Shown: piece by piece, positions 8,701 to 17,617 of the stretch | Layout: every line of letters starts with the position of its first letter | Position numbering within the stretch: the stretch's first letter is position 1 | From: a bacterium | Lineage (GTDB): Bacteria > Bacillota > Bacilli > Lactobacillales > Streptococcaceae | Direction of reading: 5' to 3' | DNA: 64,000 bases | Assembly: GCA_905221205.1 (NCBI GenBank) | Contig: CAJNCG010000005.1 | Location: 79,523-143,522 of the forward strand | Notes under the pieces: generated by a model | The model's input: only the letters and a program-made list of their open reading frames with translations | Told to the model about the DNA's origin: nothing | Databases searched by the model: none | Made by a program: the position numbers and the translations under genes

Positions 8701-11069
8701 CCAAGGCTGCAGCTCGTACTTTAGGCAATAACAAGGTACAAGTTGGCTTTGCAGACGTACCAGCTGGAGCTACCATTACTGTTTATGACAATCCAAATTC
8801 TCAAACTCCGCTTGCAACCTTGAAGAGTGAAGTTGGAGGTGACCTAGCAAGTTCACCATTGGATTTGACAAATCACTCTGGTCTTCTTTACTATCGTACC
8901 CAGTTGCCAGGTAAGGAAATTAGTAATGTCCTTGCAGTTACTGTTCCGAAAGATGATCGAAGAATCAAGTCAGTCAGCCTAGAAACAGGACCTAAGAAAA
9001 CAAGTTATGCTGAAGGGGAAGATTTGGACCTTAGAGGTGGTGTTCTTCGAGTTCAGTATGAAGGAGGAGCTGAGGACGAACTCATTCGTCTAACTCACGC
9101 AGGTGTATCCGTATCAGGCTTTGATACGCATCATAAGGGAGAACAAAATCTTACTTTACAATATTTGGGGCAACCGGTAAATACTAATTTATCAGTGACT
9201 GTCACTAGCCAAGATGAGGCAACTCCGAAAACTATTTTGGGAATTGAAGTGAGTCAGGAACCCAAAAAAGATTACCTAGTTGGGGATAGCTTAGACTTGT
9301 CTGAAGGACGCTTTGCAGTGGCTTATAGTAATGACACTATGGAAGAACATTCCTTTACTGATGAGGGAGTTGAAATTACTGGTTACGATGCTCAAAAGAC
9401 TGGTCGTCAAACCTTGACACTTCATTACCAAGGTCATGAAGTCAACTTTGATGTTTTGGTATCTCCAAAAGCAGCATTAAACGATGAGTACCTCAAACAA
9501 AAATTAGCAGAAGTTGAAGCAGCTAAGAACAAGGTGGTCTATAACTTTGCTTCACCAGAAGTAAAAGAAGCCTTCTTAAAAGCAATTGAAGCGGCCGAAC
9601 AAGTGTTGAAAGACCATGAAACTAGTACCCAAGATCAAGTTAATGACCGACTTAATAAATTGACAGAAGCTCATAAAGCTCTGAATGGTCAAGAGAAATA
9701 TACGGAAGAAAAGACAGAACTCGATCGCTTAACAGGTGAGGCCCAAGAACTCTTGGCTGCCAAACCAAACCATCCTTCAGGTTCTTCCCTAGCTCCACTT
9801 CTTGAAAAGAATAAGGTCTTGGTTGAAAAAGTAGATTTGAGTCCAGAAGAGCTTGCAACAGCAAAACAGAGTCTAAAAGATCTGGTTGTCTTATTGAAAG
9901 AAGACAAACCAGCAGTCTTTTCTGATAGTAAAACAGGTGTGGAAGTACACTTCTCAAATAAAGAAAAGACTGTCATCAAGGGCTTGAAAGTAGAGCGTGT
10001 CCAAGCAAGTGCTGAAGAGAAGAAATACTTTGCAGGAGAAGATGCCCATGTCTTTGAAATAGAAGGTTTGGATGAAAAAGGTCAAGACGTTGATCTCTCT
10101 TACGCTTCTATTGTGAAAATTCCAATTGAAAAAGATAAGAAAGTGAAGAAAGTATTCTTCTTGCCTGAAGGCAAAGAAGCAGTAGAATTGGCTTTTGAAC
10201 AAACGGATAGTCATGTCATCTTTACAGCACCACACTTCACTCATTATGCCTTTGTTTATGAGTCTGCTGAAAAACTACAGCCTGCTAAACCAGTAGAAAA
10301 GGTTATTTCAAGTAAGGAACCAACTGAAGGTGTCAATAATTTGGTTCAGGAAACTCCGAAATTAGAAATTGAAGAGACAAGTCTTGCTTTCGAACACCAA
10401 GAACGAACAAATCCAAATCTCCCAGTCGGTCAGCGTCAACTTGTCCAAGCAGGAGTTGAGGGACAAATTCGTCGCTTGATTGAAGTAGATAGTCAAGGCA
10501 ATCGTACGCTTCGCGCTACAGAAGTTTTGAAAGAAGCAAGTCCTGAAATCGTAGAAGTAGGTACTGGTCTCATCCCTGCCAATCCAGCACCACAAAACAA
10601 AGACCTTCCAAAACTTTCTAATCAACCAGCTCAACCAGCGTCTGGCCAACAAAAGGCTCCTAAATTGGAAGTCCAAGAGGAAAAGATTGCCTTTGACCGT
10701 CAAGAACATGAAAATTCTGAGTTGCTAGTTGGGGAACAACGAGTCATCATACAGGGACGAGATGGTCTGTTAAGACATGTCTTTGAAGTTGATGAAAACG
10801 GTCAGCGCCGCCTTCGTTCAACAGAGGTTATCCAAGAAGCCATTCCAGAAATTGTTGAAATTGGAACAAAAGTAAAAACTGAATCAGTAGTAGTGTCTAC
10901 ACAAGAAAAATCAGTCCAAAATACAGCAGTTCAATCAGAAGAAGCAAGCAAACAATTGCCAAATACAGGAACAGTTGATGCTAATGAAGCCCTAATAGCA
11001 GGCTTGGCCAGCCTTGGTCTTGCTAGTTTAGCCTTGACCTTGAAACAGAAAAAAGAAGATGAAGATTAA
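5787..11069 (+). CDS. endoD: LPXTG-anchored endo-beta-N-acetylglucosaminidase, GH85
   Basis: Surface glycosidase that cleaves the chitobiose core of N-linked glycans after exoglycosidase trimming, helping the cell feed on host glycoproteins. Its 1760 residues comprise a YSIRK-type signal (residues 13-40), a low-complexity Ala/Glu/Lys region to about 170, the GH85 domain with catalytic Asn335 and Glu337 in YDGYFINQET, and galactose-binding-like beta domains to about 960. Then come two Ig-like repeats near 1055-1140 and 1146-1228, a helical FIVAR-like stretch near 1235-1365, two G5 domains near 1521-1592 and 1621-1694, and LPNTG near residue 1724 with a hydrophobic tail and basic end for sortase A. 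RBS AGGAGG lies just upstream. It is monocistronic. Confidence 0.95.
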   Translation: MKDPFFERRCRYSIRKLSVGACSLMIGAVLFAGTALAEETAVPENSGANTELVSGESEHPASEADKQNAGEHARENKLEKAEGAETSSETASPASNEAANTETAEAASAAKPEEKASEVVAETPSSEAKPKSEKETEAKPEAANQGDESKQAEEANKAEKEVQPDVPKNTEKTLKPKEIKFNSWDELLKWEPGAREDDAINRGSVALASRRTGHLVNEKASKEAKVQALSNTNSKAKDHASVGGEEFKAYAFDYWQYLDSMVFWEGLVPTPDVIDAGHRNGVPVYGTLFFNWSNSIADQEKFAEALKQDADGSFPIARKLVDMAKYYGYDGYFINQETTGDLVEPLGEKMRQFMLYTKEYAAKVNHPIKYSWYDAMTYNYGRYHQDGLGEYNYQFMQPEGDKVPADNFFANFNWDKAKNDYTIATANWIGRNPYDVFAGLELQQGGSYKTKVKWNDILDENGKLRLSLGLFAPDTITSLGKTGEDYHKNEDIFFTGYQGDPTGQKPSDKDWYGIANLVADRTPAVGHTFTTSFNTGHGRKWFVDGKVSKDSEWNYRSVSGVLPTWRWWQKSTGDKLKASYDFEDAYNGGTSLKFAGDLSGATKQDVNLYSTRLKVTDTTKLHVAHKGGKGTKVYVEFATKKDYTYGDEAARKELTVSDNWTTDDFDLSALAGKTIYGIKLYFENDKDLKGYQFNLGQLTISNNQDAPQAPTTVAVAKQILKNAQEAEAVVQFEGNKDADFYEVYEKDGDSWKLLTGSSSTTIYLPKVSRSASAQGTTQELKVVAVGKNGVRSEAATTTFDWGMTVKDTSLPKPLAENIVPGATVIDSTFPKTEGGEGIEGMLNGTITSLSDKWSSGQLSGSVDIRLTQPRTVVRWVMDHAGAGGESVNDGLMNTKDFDLYYKDADGQWKLAKEVRGNKAHVTDITLDKPITAQDWRLNVVTSDNGTPWKAIRIYNWKMYEKLDTESVNIPMAKAAARTLGNNKVQVGFADVPAGATITVYDNPNSQTPLATLKSEVGGDLASSPLDLTNHSGLLYYRTQLPGKEISNVLAVTVPKDDRRIKSVSLETGPKKTSYAEGEDLDLRGGVLRVQYEGGAEDELIRLTHAGVSVSGFDTHHKGEQNLTLQYLGQPVNTNLSVTVTSQDEATPKTILGIEVSQEPKKDYLVGDSLDLSEGRFAVAYSNDTMEEHSFTDEGVEITGYDAQKTGRQTLTLHYQGHEVNFDVLVSPKAALNDEYLKQKLAEVEAAKNKVVYNFASPEVKEAFLKAIEAAEQVLKDHETSTQDQVNDRLNKLTEAHKALNGQEKYTEEKTELDRLTGEAQELLAAKPNHPSGSSLAPLLEKNKVLVEKVDLSPEELATAKQSLKDLVVLLKEDKPAVFSDSKTGVEVHFSNKEKTVIKGLKVERVQASAEEKKYFAGEDAHVFEIEGLDEKGQDVDLSYASIVKIPIEKDKKVKKVFFLPEGKEAVELAFEQTDSHVIFTAPHFTHYAFVYESAEKLQPAKPVEKVISSKEPTEGVNNLVQETPKLEIEETSLAFEHQERTNPNLPVGQRQLVQAGVEGQIRRLIEVDSQGNRTLRATEVLKEASPEIVEVGTGLIPANPAPQNKDLPKLSNQPAQPASGQQKAPKLEVQEEKIAFDRQEHENSELLVGEQRVIIQGRDGLLRHVFEVDENGQRRLRSTEVIQEAIPEIVEIGTKVKTESVVVSTQEKSVQNTAVQSEEASKQLPNTGTVDANEALIAGLASLGLASLALTLKQKKEDED

Positions 11070-11110
11070 ATATCGAAAAATCTTGTGAAATCTTTCCTTA
11101 TATTTCCAAA

Positions 11111-11122
11111 GTGTGATATAAT
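11111..11122 (+). promoter_or_regulatory. pgk promoter, extended -10
   Basis: TGATATAAT (TATAAT 11117-11122 with TG one base upstream), 36 bases before the pgk start. No consensus -35 is evident, which fits an extended -10 promoter. Confidence 0.65.
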
Positions 11123-11158
11123 AGTTTCGAATAAAATAAATAAAGGGGTTTTTGTAAC

Positions 11159-12355
11159 ATGGCAAAACTTACTGTTAAAGACGTTGACTTGAAAGGTAAA
11201 AAAGTCCTCGTTCGCGTTGACTTCAACGTACCATTGAAAGATGGCGTAATCACTAACGACAACCGTATCACAGCAGCTCTTCCAACTATTAAGTACATCA
11301 TCGAACAAGGTGGACGTGCAATTCTTTTCTCTCACCTTGGACGTGTGAAAGAAGAAGCTGATAAAGCTGGTAAATCACTTGCTCCTGTAGCAGCAGACTT
11401 GGCAGCAAAACTTGGTCAAGATGTTGTTTTCCCAGGTGTAACTCGTGGTGCTGAATTGGAAGCAGCTATCAACGCTCTTGAAGATGGACAAGTTCTTTTG
11501 GTTGAAAACACTCGTTACGAAGATGTTGACGGCAAAAAAGAATCTAAAAACGATCCTGAACTTGGTAAATACTGGGCATCACTTGGAGATGGTATCTTCG
11601 TAAACGATGCATTCGGTACAGCTCACCGTGCACACGCATCTAACGTTGGTATCTCAGCAAACGTTGAAAAAGCAGTTGCTGGTTTCCTTCTTGAAAACGA
11701 AATTGCCTACATCCAAGAAGCAGTTGAAACTCCAGAACGTCCATTCGTAGCGATCCTTGGTGGTTCAAAAGTTTCAGACAAGATCGGTGTTATCGAAAAC
11801 TTGCTTGAAAAAGCTGATAAAGTCCTTATCGGTGGTGGTATGACTTACACATTCTACAAAGCACAAGGTATCGAAATCGGTAACTCACTTGTAGAAGAAG
11901 ACAAATTGGATGTTGCGAAAGCTCTTCTTGAAAAAGCAAACGGTAAATTGATCTTGCCAGTTGATTCTAAAGAAGCTAACGCATTTGCTGGTTACACTGA
12001 AGTGCGTGACACTGAAGGTGAAGCAGTTTCTGAAGGCTTCCTTGGTCTTGACATCGGTCCAAAATCTATCGCTAAATTTGATGAAGCTTTGACTGGTGCT
12101 AAAACAGTTGTATGGAATGGACCTATGGGTGTATTTGAAAACCCAGACTTCCAAGCTGGTACAATCGGTGTGATGGACGCTATCGTGAAACAACCAGGCG
12201 TGAAATCAATCATCGGTGGTGGTGACTCAGCTGCCGCAGCAATCAACCTTGGACGTGCAGACAAGTTCTCATGGATCTCTACTGGTGGTGGAGCATCAAT
12301 GGAACTTCTTGAAGGTAAAGTTCTTCCAGGGCTTGCAGCCTTGACAGAAAAATAA
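11159..12355 (+). CDS. pgk: Phosphoglycerate kinase
   Basis: Glycolytic enzyme that transfers phosphate from 1,3-bisphosphoglycerate to ADP, cytosolic. 398 residues, normal bacterial length, with the N-terminal [10 protein letters not shown] motif, the substrate-binding HLGR and the nucleotide-binding GGGDSAAA and STGGGASME segments near the C-terminus. Codon use is strongly biased (GAA, AAA, GGT, CTT), as expected of a highly expressed gene. Own extended -10 promoter and own terminator; not in a glycolytic operon here. Confidence 0.98.
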   Translation: MAKLTVKDVDLKGKKVLVRVDFNVPLKDGVITNDNRITAALPTIKYIIEQGGRAILFSHLGRVKEEADKAGKSLAPVAADLAAKLGQDVVFPGVTRGAELEAAINALEDGQVLLVENTRYEDVDGKKESKNDPELGKYWASLGDGIFVNDAFGTAHRAHASNVGISANVEKAVAGFLLENEIAYIQEAVETPERPFVAILGGSKVSDKIGVIENLLEKADKVLIGGGMTYTFYKAQGIEIGNSLVEEDKLDVAKALLEKANGKLILPVDSKEANAFAGYTEVRDTEGEAVSEGFLGLDIGPKSIAKFDEALTGAKTVVWNGPMGVFENPDFQAGTIGVMDAIVKQPGVKSIIGGGDSAAAAINLGRADKFSWISTGGGASMELLEGKVLPGLAALTEK

Positions 12356-12372
12356 GATTTACTAAATAAATC

Positions 12373-12406
12373 AAAGAAGAGAGGGATGAAAATTCCTCTT
12401 TTCTTT
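12373..12406 (+). terminator. Terminator of pgk
   Basis: A 14-bp A/G-rich stem (12373-12386 with 12393-12406, two G-T pairs), 6-base loop TGAAAA; the 3' arm is itself T-rich. Confidence 0.8.
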
Positions 12407-12490
12407 TACTCAAAATAAAAACGCTTCCTCTCAACTATTGCTCATAAAATCACCTAAATTATGATAAAATGGAAGTAGAAAGTTGAGATT

Positions 12491-13018
12491 ATGAGCTATT
12501 TTAAAAAATATAAATTCGATAAATCCCAGTTCAAACTTGGTATGCGAACTTTTAAAACAGGTATTGCTGTTTTTCTAGTTCTCTTGATTTTTGGCTTTTT
12601 TGGTTGGAAAGGTCTTCAAATCGGTGCTTTGACAGCTGTTTTTAGTCTGAGGGAGAGTTTTGATAAGAGTGTCCATTTTGGGACTTCGCGTATTCTAGGA
12701 AATAGTATCGGTGGCCTCTATGCCCTCCTCTTCTTCTTATTAAATACCTTTTTCCATGAAGCCTTTTGGGTGACCTTGGTTGTTGTTCCAATCTGCACCA
12801 TGTTAACCATTATGACAAATGTAGCTATGAATAACAAAGCAGGTGTTATTGGTGGCGTAGCAGCTATGTTAATCATTACCCTATCAATTCCAAGCGGTGA
12901 GACAATTTTGTACGTGTTTGCGCGTGTATCAGAAACTTTTATGGGGGTTTTTGTCGCAATCCTCGTAAATTACGATATTGACCGTATTCGGCTCTTTTTA
13001 GAGAAAAAAGAAAAATAA
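12491..13018 (+). CDS. Aromatic acid exporter (ArAE/FUSC)-family membrane protein
   Basis: 175 residues with a short basic N-terminus and about four to five membrane helices (residues 20-165), matching the N-terminal membrane half of the FUSC/ArAE_1 family; it lacks the long cytoplasmic C-terminal half of larger members. The motif SLRESFDKSV follows helix 2. Such proteins are thought to export aromatic or other small organic acids; the substrate here is unknown. It has its own extended -10 promoter (TAAAAT 12465-12470) and lies directly upstream of glnR, whose operator starts at the base after its last codon. Confidence 0.75.
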   Translation: MSYFKKYKFDKSQFKLGMRTFKTGIAVFLVLLIFGFFGWKGLQIGALTAVFSLRESFDKSVHFGTSRILGNSIGGLYALLFFLLNTFFHEAFWVTLVVVPICTMLTIMTNVAMNNKAGVIGGVAAMLIITLSIPSGETILYVFARVSETFMGVFVAILVNYDIDRIRLFLEKKEK

Positions 13019-13071
13019 TGTTACATTTTATAACATTATCAATTGACGTTTGTCTTTTTTTAGACTATAAT
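13019..13071 (+). promoter_or_regulatory. GlnR operator and glnRA promoter
   Basis: TGTTACATTTTATAACA (13019-13035) fits the GlnR box TGTNA-N7-TNACA perfectly. It lies just upstream of TTGACG (13043-13048), a 17-base spacer and TATAAT (13066-13071). This is the expected autoregulatory site for nitrogen-dependent repression of glnRA. Confidence 0.93.
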
Positions 13072-13094
13072 AGACAGAAAGAAGGAAATTGTAA

Positions 13095-13451
13095 ATGAAG
13101 GAAAAAGAATTTCGCCGAAATATGGCTGTTTTTCCTATCGGCAGTGTTATGAAGTTGACCGATCTATCGGCGCGTCAGATTCGTTATTATGAAGATCAAG
13201 AGTTGATTAAACCTGATCGAAACGAAGGGAACCGTCGCATGTATTCCTTGAATGACATGGATCGTCTGCTTGAAATCAAAGATTATATCTCTGAAGGTTA
13301 TAATATCGCTGCCATTAAGAAAAAATATGCTGAACGTGAAGCGAAATCCAAGAAAGCGGTGAGTCAGACTGAGGTGCGTCGCGCACTTCACAATGAACTC
13401 CTCCAACAGGGTCGCTTTGCTTCAGTACGGTCACCTTTTGGTCGCGGTTAG
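13095..13451 (+). CDS. glnR: GlnR, MerR-family nitrogen regulator
   Basis: Transcriptional repressor of glutamine and glutamate metabolism genes that works together with glutamine synthetase when nitrogen is plentiful. The 118-residue protein has a MerR winged helix (residues 12-80, with LSARQIRYYEDQELI) and a short C-terminal tail, the length expected of GlnR rather than of larger MerR sensors. It sits in the classic glnR-glnA pair, 36 bases apart, behind its own GlnR box. Confidence 0.97.
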   Translation: MKEKEFRRNMAVFPIGSVMKLTDLSARQIRYYEDQELIKPDRNEGNRRMYSLNDMDRLLEIKDYISEGYNIAAIKKKYAEREAKSKKAVSQTEVRRALHNELLQQGRFASVRSPFGRG

Positions 13452-13487
13452 GTAACCGCAAGTAGTCATACATTAAGGAGAAAACTC

Positions 13488-14834
13488 ATGCCAATCACAG
13501 CTGCAGATATTCGTCGTGAAGTCAAGGAAAAAAATGTTACCTTTATTCGTCTTATGTTCTCAGATATTTTGGGAACCATGAAAAACGTCGAAATTCCTGC
13601 TACAGATGAACAGTTAGATAAAGTCTTGTCAAACAAGGCTATGTTTGATGGATCTTCTATTGAAGGTTTTGTACGTATCAATGAGTCAGATATGTACTTG
13701 TACCCAGACTTGGATACATGGACAGTCTTCCCTTGGGGAGATGAAAATGGAAGTGTTGCAGGTTTGATCTGTGATGTCTATACAACAGAAGGTGAACCAT
13801 TTGCAGGTGACCCTCGTGGCAATTTGAAACGTGCTCTTCGTCACATGGAAGAAGTAGGATTCAAATCTTTCAACCTTGGTCCAGAGCCAGAATTCTTCCT
13901 ATTTAAGTTGGATGAAAATGGTGACCCAACACTTGAAGTAAATGACAAGGGTGGCTACTTTGATTTGGCGCCTACTGACCTTGCGGACAATACACGTCGT
14001 GAGATTGTAAATGTCTTGACCAAAATGGGATTTGAAGTAGAAGCCAGTCACCACGAGGTTGCGGTTGGACAACACGAGATTGACTTTAAGTACGATGAAG
14101 TTCTCCGTGCTTGTGATAAGATTCAAATCTTCAAACTTGTTGTTAAAACTATTGCTCGCAAACATGGCCTTTACGCAACCTTTATGGCGAAACCAAAATT
14201 TGGTATTGCCGGATCAGGTATGCACTGTAATATGTCCTTGTTTGATGCAGAAGGAAATAATGCCTTCTTTGATCCAAATGATCCAAAAGGAATGCAGTTG
14301 TCAGAAACGGCTTACCATTTCCTTGGTGGTTTGATCAAACATGCTTACAACTATACTGCCATCATGAACCCAACGGTTAACTCATACAAACGTTTGGTTC
14401 CAGGTTATGAAGCGCCTGTTTACATTGCTTGGGCTGGTCGTAACCGTTCGCCACTTGTGCGCGTGCCTGCTTCACGCGGTATGGGAACTCGTCTTGAGTT
14501 GCGTTCGGTGGATCCAATGGCGAACCCATATATCGCTATGGCGGTTCTTTTGGAAGTTGGTTTGCATGGTATTGAAAATAAAATCGAAGCACCAGCTCCT
14601 ATCGAAGAAAATATCTACATCATGACAGCAGAAGAGCGTAAGGAAGCTGGTATTACAGACCTTCCATCAACTCTTCACAACGCTTTGAAGGCTTTAACAG
14701 AGGATGAGGTTGTCAGAGCAGCTCTTGGAGAACACATCTATACTAGCTTCCTTGAAGCCAAACGAATCGAATGGGCAAGTTATGCAACCTTCGTTTCACA
14801 ATGGGAAATTGATAATTATTTAGACCTTTACTAA
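13488..14834 (+). CDS. glnA: Glutamine synthetase, type I
   Basis: Makes glutamine from glutamate, ammonia and ATP; in Firmicutes it also signals nitrogen status to GlnR by protein contact. 448 residues, normal for the GSI-alpha subtype, with a beta-grasp N-domain and catalytic motifs [15 protein letters not shown], the [10 protein letters not shown] metal-site segment, [10 protein letters not shown] and [18 protein letters not shown] precedes the ATG. Second gene of glnRA with a terminator directly after it. Confidence 0.98.
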   Translation: MPITAADIRREVKEKNVTFIRLMFSDILGTMKNVEIPATDEQLDKVLSNKAMFDGSSIEGFVRINESDMYLYPDLDTWTVFPWGDENGSVAGLICDVYTTEGEPFAGDPRGNLKRALRHMEEVGFKSFNLGPEPEFFLFKLDENGDPTLEVNDKGGYFDLAPTDLADNTRREIVNVLTKMGFEVEASHHEVAVGQHEIDFKYDEVLRACDKIQIFKLVVKTIARKHGLYATFMAKPKFGIAGSGMHCNMSLFDAEGNNAFFDPNDPKGMQLSETAYHFLGGLIKHAYNYTAIMNPTVNSYKRLVPGYEAPVYIAWAGRNRSPLVRVPASRGMGTRLELRSVDPMANPYIAMAVLLEVGLHGIENKIEAPAPIEENIYIMTAEERKEAGITDLPSTLHNALKALTEDEVVRAALGEHIYTSFLEAKRIEWASYATFVSQWEIDNYLDLY

Positions 14835-14848
14835 TACTAATATAGAAG

Positions 14849-14877
14849 AAAGATTGCCTGAGGGTGATCTTTTTTTC
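14849..14877 (+). terminator. Terminator of glnRA
   Basis: 10-bp stem AAAGATTGCC / GGTGATCTTT (two G-T pairs), loop TGAG, followed by a run of T. Confidence 0.88.
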
Positions 14878-14928
14878 TTGATTTTTATATCGAGGTGTGA
14901 TATAGTTTATATAACGAGATGCGATATA
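14878..14928 (+). promoter_or_regulatory. padR promoter with tandem PadR-type operators
   Basis: TTGATT (14878-14883), 17-base spacer and TATAGT (14901-14906). An 18-base element (14887-14904) fills the spacer and reaches into the -10; a second copy at 14911-14928 differs at three positions. Each copy is itself nearly palindromic (TATC...GATA). The geometry suggests that the PadR protein encoded just downstream represses its own operon. Confidence 0.72.
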
Positions 14929-14953
14929 TCGAACTGAATAGGAGGTGGAATAA

Positions 14954-15274
14954 ATGGAATTAACGGATAAGATCCGTCGAGTTTATCTTCCGATGACGGA
15001 AACAGGTTTTTATATCTTGTTCTGTCTGCAGAAGGAGAACCATGGATATGGTATCACGCAAAAGGTTAAAGAGATGACAGATTCGCAAGTCTTGATTAGT
15101 CCTGGAACTATGTATGGAACCTTGTCAAAGATGGAAAAGGATGGTTTGATTTCCTTTGTCCGCGAAGAGGAAAAACGTAAAATCTATCAGATCACAGGCT
15201 TGGGGAGAAAAGTCTTAGATATTGAATTGAAGCGTATTGAACGGCTCTATAGAAACAGTCGGGAGGAAGTATGA
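14954..15274 (+). CDS. PadR-family transcriptional regulator
   Basis: 106-residue winged-helix regulator of the short PadR (subfamily 2) type. It has the PadR N-terminus with NHGYGITQKVKEMTD and the recognition/wing segment SPGTMYGTLSKMEKDGLI, then a short dimerisation helix. RBS AGGAGGTGG precedes the ATG. It is the first gene of a three-gene operon: its stop overlaps the ATG of the next gene (ATGATGG). The tandem operators in its promoter imply autoregulation. The ligand is unknown; PadR genes of this type often control an adjacent membrane protein. Confidence 0.9.
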   Translation: MELTDKIRRVYLPMTETGFYILFCLQKENHGYGITQKVKEMTDSQVLISPGTMYGTLSKMEKDGLISFVREEEKRKIYQITGLGRKVLDIELKRIERLYRNSREEV

Positions 15275-15849
15275 TGGAAAAGAAAATTGTTTATCGAATT
15301 TTTACAATTGCGGATTATGAGAGGGAGGCTCTATACTTTAGAGAAATGCATGCTAAGGGCTGGAAACTTAGGAAAGTAAGCTATTCTATCTTATTGTTTG
15401 TAGTCAAGTATACCTTTGAAAAGTGTCAGCCTGAGCAAGTGTCTTATCAGTTGGATTTTTACCCAATGGAAAAATCAGAGAGATCCTCCTATTTACAACT
15501 ATTTAAAGATTGTGGTTGGGAGCATATTACAGATTTTAATAACTTTTCCTATTTTAGAAAAGCACATTCTGAAATTGAATCGGATGCAGAATTTGAAATT
15601 TATAATGATGCCACTGGGAAGTTAGCTATGGTTAATCGCATTTTAAGACTGCGATTAGTACCTGTTTTACTTTTGCTAGCCATACATATACCATTCTTAC
15701 TTAAATTGCTCAATAGGAGTAATGCGTATGGTCTATGGAGTTTTCTTGCGGTCGGGCTAGATGTTTTCTTGTCTTTAATCCTTTTGTTAATAGTTGCCTA
15801 TATTAGCTGGAAGTTATGGCATAAAAAGAAGGAATTATCAGATTTATGA
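15271..15849 (+). CDS. DUF2812 domain membrane protein (copy 1)
   Basis: 192 residues. The N-terminal ~110 form a soluble DUF2812 domain (YRIFTIADYEREALYFREMHAKGWKL... with the CQPEQVSYQLDFYP segment), followed by two membrane helices near residues 125-145 and 155-180 and a basic end. Translationally coupled to padR by a 4-base overlap. Proteins of this family commonly follow PadR regulators; their function is not established. Together with the next gene it probably forms a membrane complex under PadR control. Confidence 0.8.
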   Translation: MMEKKIVYRIFTIADYEREALYFREMHAKGWKLRKVSYSILLFVVKYTFEKCQPEQVSYQLDFYPMEKSERSSYLQLFKDCGWEHITDFNNFSYFRKAHSEIESDAEFEIYNDATGKLAMVNRILRLRLVPVLLLLAIHIPFLLKLLNRSNAYGLWSFLAVGLDVFLSLILLLIVAYISWKLWHKKKELSDL

Positions 15850-15883
15850 TAGGGGAGGTATACTCAAAATTGGAGGGGAAGTC

Positions 15884-16393
15884 ATGATAAATAAAAAGCA
15901 ATTTCGGATCTTCACTATTCTTGATTTGGACAAGAAGGAAGAATATTTGCATGAGATGCATTTGAAAGGTTGGAGGTATAGAACGAGTCGTTTTGGTTTG
16001 TTCTATTTTGACCAGTGTCAACCTGACGATGTCATCTACCGTATCTATGATTCTAGATTTCTTAAAAAGTATCAGCATGAACTGCAAGATTTTAGAAATA
16101 GAGGTTGGGAATTGATAGGAGCAGGTTCTTGTTCAATTCTTCGTAAACCAGCTTCTGATATACTTTCAGAGGACCAAGTTTATATGAGTAATAATCTCAG
16201 GTGGGAAGTTATGCGGTCTAGACTTCGTTCCTGTACAGCTACTTTCTCGGGTGGTCTTGTTGTTTGTATGAGTTTATTTAAAGAAGAGCTTTCTATGTCT
16301 TTCTTTATTATTTTTCTTTTGTATGTTTTTCTGATTTCTTATCTAATCCTTGGTTTTTTCAGACTTAAAAGGAAATACCAAGTAGATGAATAG
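15884..16393 (+). CDS. DUF2812 domain membrane protein (copy 2)
   Basis: 169 residues from ATG 15884, chosen for the GGAGGGG ribosome site just before it; an upstream in-frame ATG at 15794 would overlap copy 1. It repeats the architecture of copy 1: FRIFTILDLDKKEEYLHEMHLKGWRY, then FDQCQPDDVIYRIYD, then two C-terminal membrane helices near residues 115-135 and 137-158. It is a diverged paralogue, so the pair probably arose by tandem duplication. Function unknown. Confidence 0.78.
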   Translation: MINKKQFRIFTILDLDKKEEYLHEMHLKGWRYRTSRFGLFYFDQCQPDDVIYRIYDSRFLKKYQHELQDFRNRGWELIGAGSCSILRKPASDILSEDQVYMSNNLRWEVMRSRLRSCTATFSGGLVVCMSLFKEELSMSFFIIFLLYVFLISYLILGFFRLKRKYQVDE

Positions 16394-16420
16394 TAAGGTT
16401 CTAGGTCTTCAGACTGATTT

Positions 16421-16447
16421 TTAGCACTCTTGGTAAAAGAGTGCTAA
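16421..16447 (+). promoter_or_regulatory. CIRCE element 1 upstream of hrcA
   Basis: Perfect TTAGCACTC-N9-GAGTGCTAA. It lies upstream of the hrcA -35 and 27 bases after the stop of the DUF2812 gene. Because its arms are followed at once by TTTTTT (16448-16453), the transcript of the upstream operon would fold it as an intrinsic terminator. Confidence 0.95.
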
Positions 16448-16464
16448 TTTTTTGAGTTTTTGTC

Positions 16465-16530
16465 TTGACATTCTCTTCTAAGGGTGTATAATAGAATCAT
16501 GAGTTAGCACTTGAGTGTATCGAGTGCTAA
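16465..16530 (+). promoter_or_regulatory. hrcA promoter and CIRCE element 2
   Basis: TTGACA (16465-16470), 16-base spacer, TATAAT (16487-16492), then TTAGCACTT-N9-GAGTGCTAA (16504-16530), a CIRCE with one mismatch, at the transcription start and leader. HrcA should bind both CIRCE copies to repress the operon. Confidence 0.95.
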
Positions 16531-16556
16531 TTGATCAGACAGAGAGGAGTGATGAG

Positions 16557-17591
16557 ATGGTTACAGAGCGTCAGCAGGATATTTTAAATCTGATTATTGA
16601 CATCTTTACCAAAACGCACGAACCTGTCGGATCCAAAGCCTTGCAAGAGTCTATTAACTCTAGCAGTGCAACTATTCGTAATGATATGGCGGCTTTAGAA
16701 AAGCAAGGTTTGCTTGAGAAGGCTCATACTTCAAGCGGTCGGATGCCAAGTGTTGCTGGTTTTCAGTACTATGTGAAGCACTCACTAGATTTTGACCGAC
16801 TGGCTGAAAATGAGGTATACGAGATTGTCAAAGCCTTTGATCAGGAATTCTTCAAGCTAGAGGACATTCTGCAAGAGGCTGCTAATCTACTAACAGACCT
16901 GAGTGGCTGTACGGTAGTGGCACTGGATGTTGAGCCCAGCAGGCAGCGGTTGACAGCCTTTGATATTGTTGTTTTAGGTCAACATACGGCCTTAGCGGTA
17001 TTTACCCTAGACGAGTCTCGAACGGTTACCAGTCAGTTTTTGATTCCAAGGAACTTCTTGCAGGAAGATTTGCTGAAACTGAAGGCAATCATTCAGGAAC
17101 GTTTCCTCGGTCACACAGTTCTAGATATCCACTACAAAATTCGGACGGAGATTCCGCAGATTATCCAGCGTTACTTTACAACAACGGATAATGTGATTGA
17201 TCTCTTTGAACACATCTTTAAGGAAATGTTCAACGAAAATATTGTGGTGGCAGGCAAGGTCAATCTCTTGAATTTTGCCAATCTGGCAGCCTATCAGTTC
17301 TTTGACCAACCGCAAAAGGTGGCTCTGGAGATTCGTGAGGGGCTGCATGAAGATCAGATGCAAAATGTCCGTGTTGCGGACAGTCAGGAATCCTGTCTAG
17401 CTGACTTAGCGGTGATTAGTAGCAAATTCCTCATTCCTTATCGGGGAGTTGGAATTCTAGCAATTATCGGTCCGGTCAATCTGGACTACCAGCAATTAGT
17501 CAACCAAGTCAATGTGGTCAACCGTGTTTTGACCATGAAGTTGACAGATTTTTACCGCTATCTCAGCAGTAATCATTACGAAGTACATTAA
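16557..17591 (+). CDS. hrcA: Heat-inducible transcription repressor HrcA
   Basis: Repressor of class I heat-shock genes that binds CIRCE elements (here before hrcA and groES); its activity depends on GroEL. The start at ATG 16557 follows AGAGGAG and gives 344 residues, the usual length. It has the N-terminal winged helix with EPVGSKALQ and [27 protein letters not shown], then the GAF-like domain. First gene of hrcA-grpE, with grpE 26 bases downstream. Confidence 0.98.
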   Translation: MVTERQQDILNLIIDIFTKTHEPVGSKALQESINSSSATIRNDMAALEKQGLLEKAHTSSGRMPSVAGFQYYVKHSLDFDRLAENEVYEIVKAFDQEFFKLEDILQEAANLLTDLSGCTVVALDVEPSRQRLTAFDIVVLGQHTALAVFTLDESRTVTSQFLIPRNFLQEDLLKLKAIIQERFLGHTVLDIHYKIRTEIPQIIQRYFTTTDNVIDLFEHIFKEMFNENIVVAGKVNLLNFANLAAYQFFDQPQKVALEIREGLHEDQMQNVRVADSQESCLADLAVISSKFLIPYRGVGILAIIGPVNLDYQQLVNQVNVVNRVLTMKLTDFYRYLSSNHYEVH

Positions 17592-17617
17592 GATTGAAAT
17601 CATTAAAGGAGGCGAAA

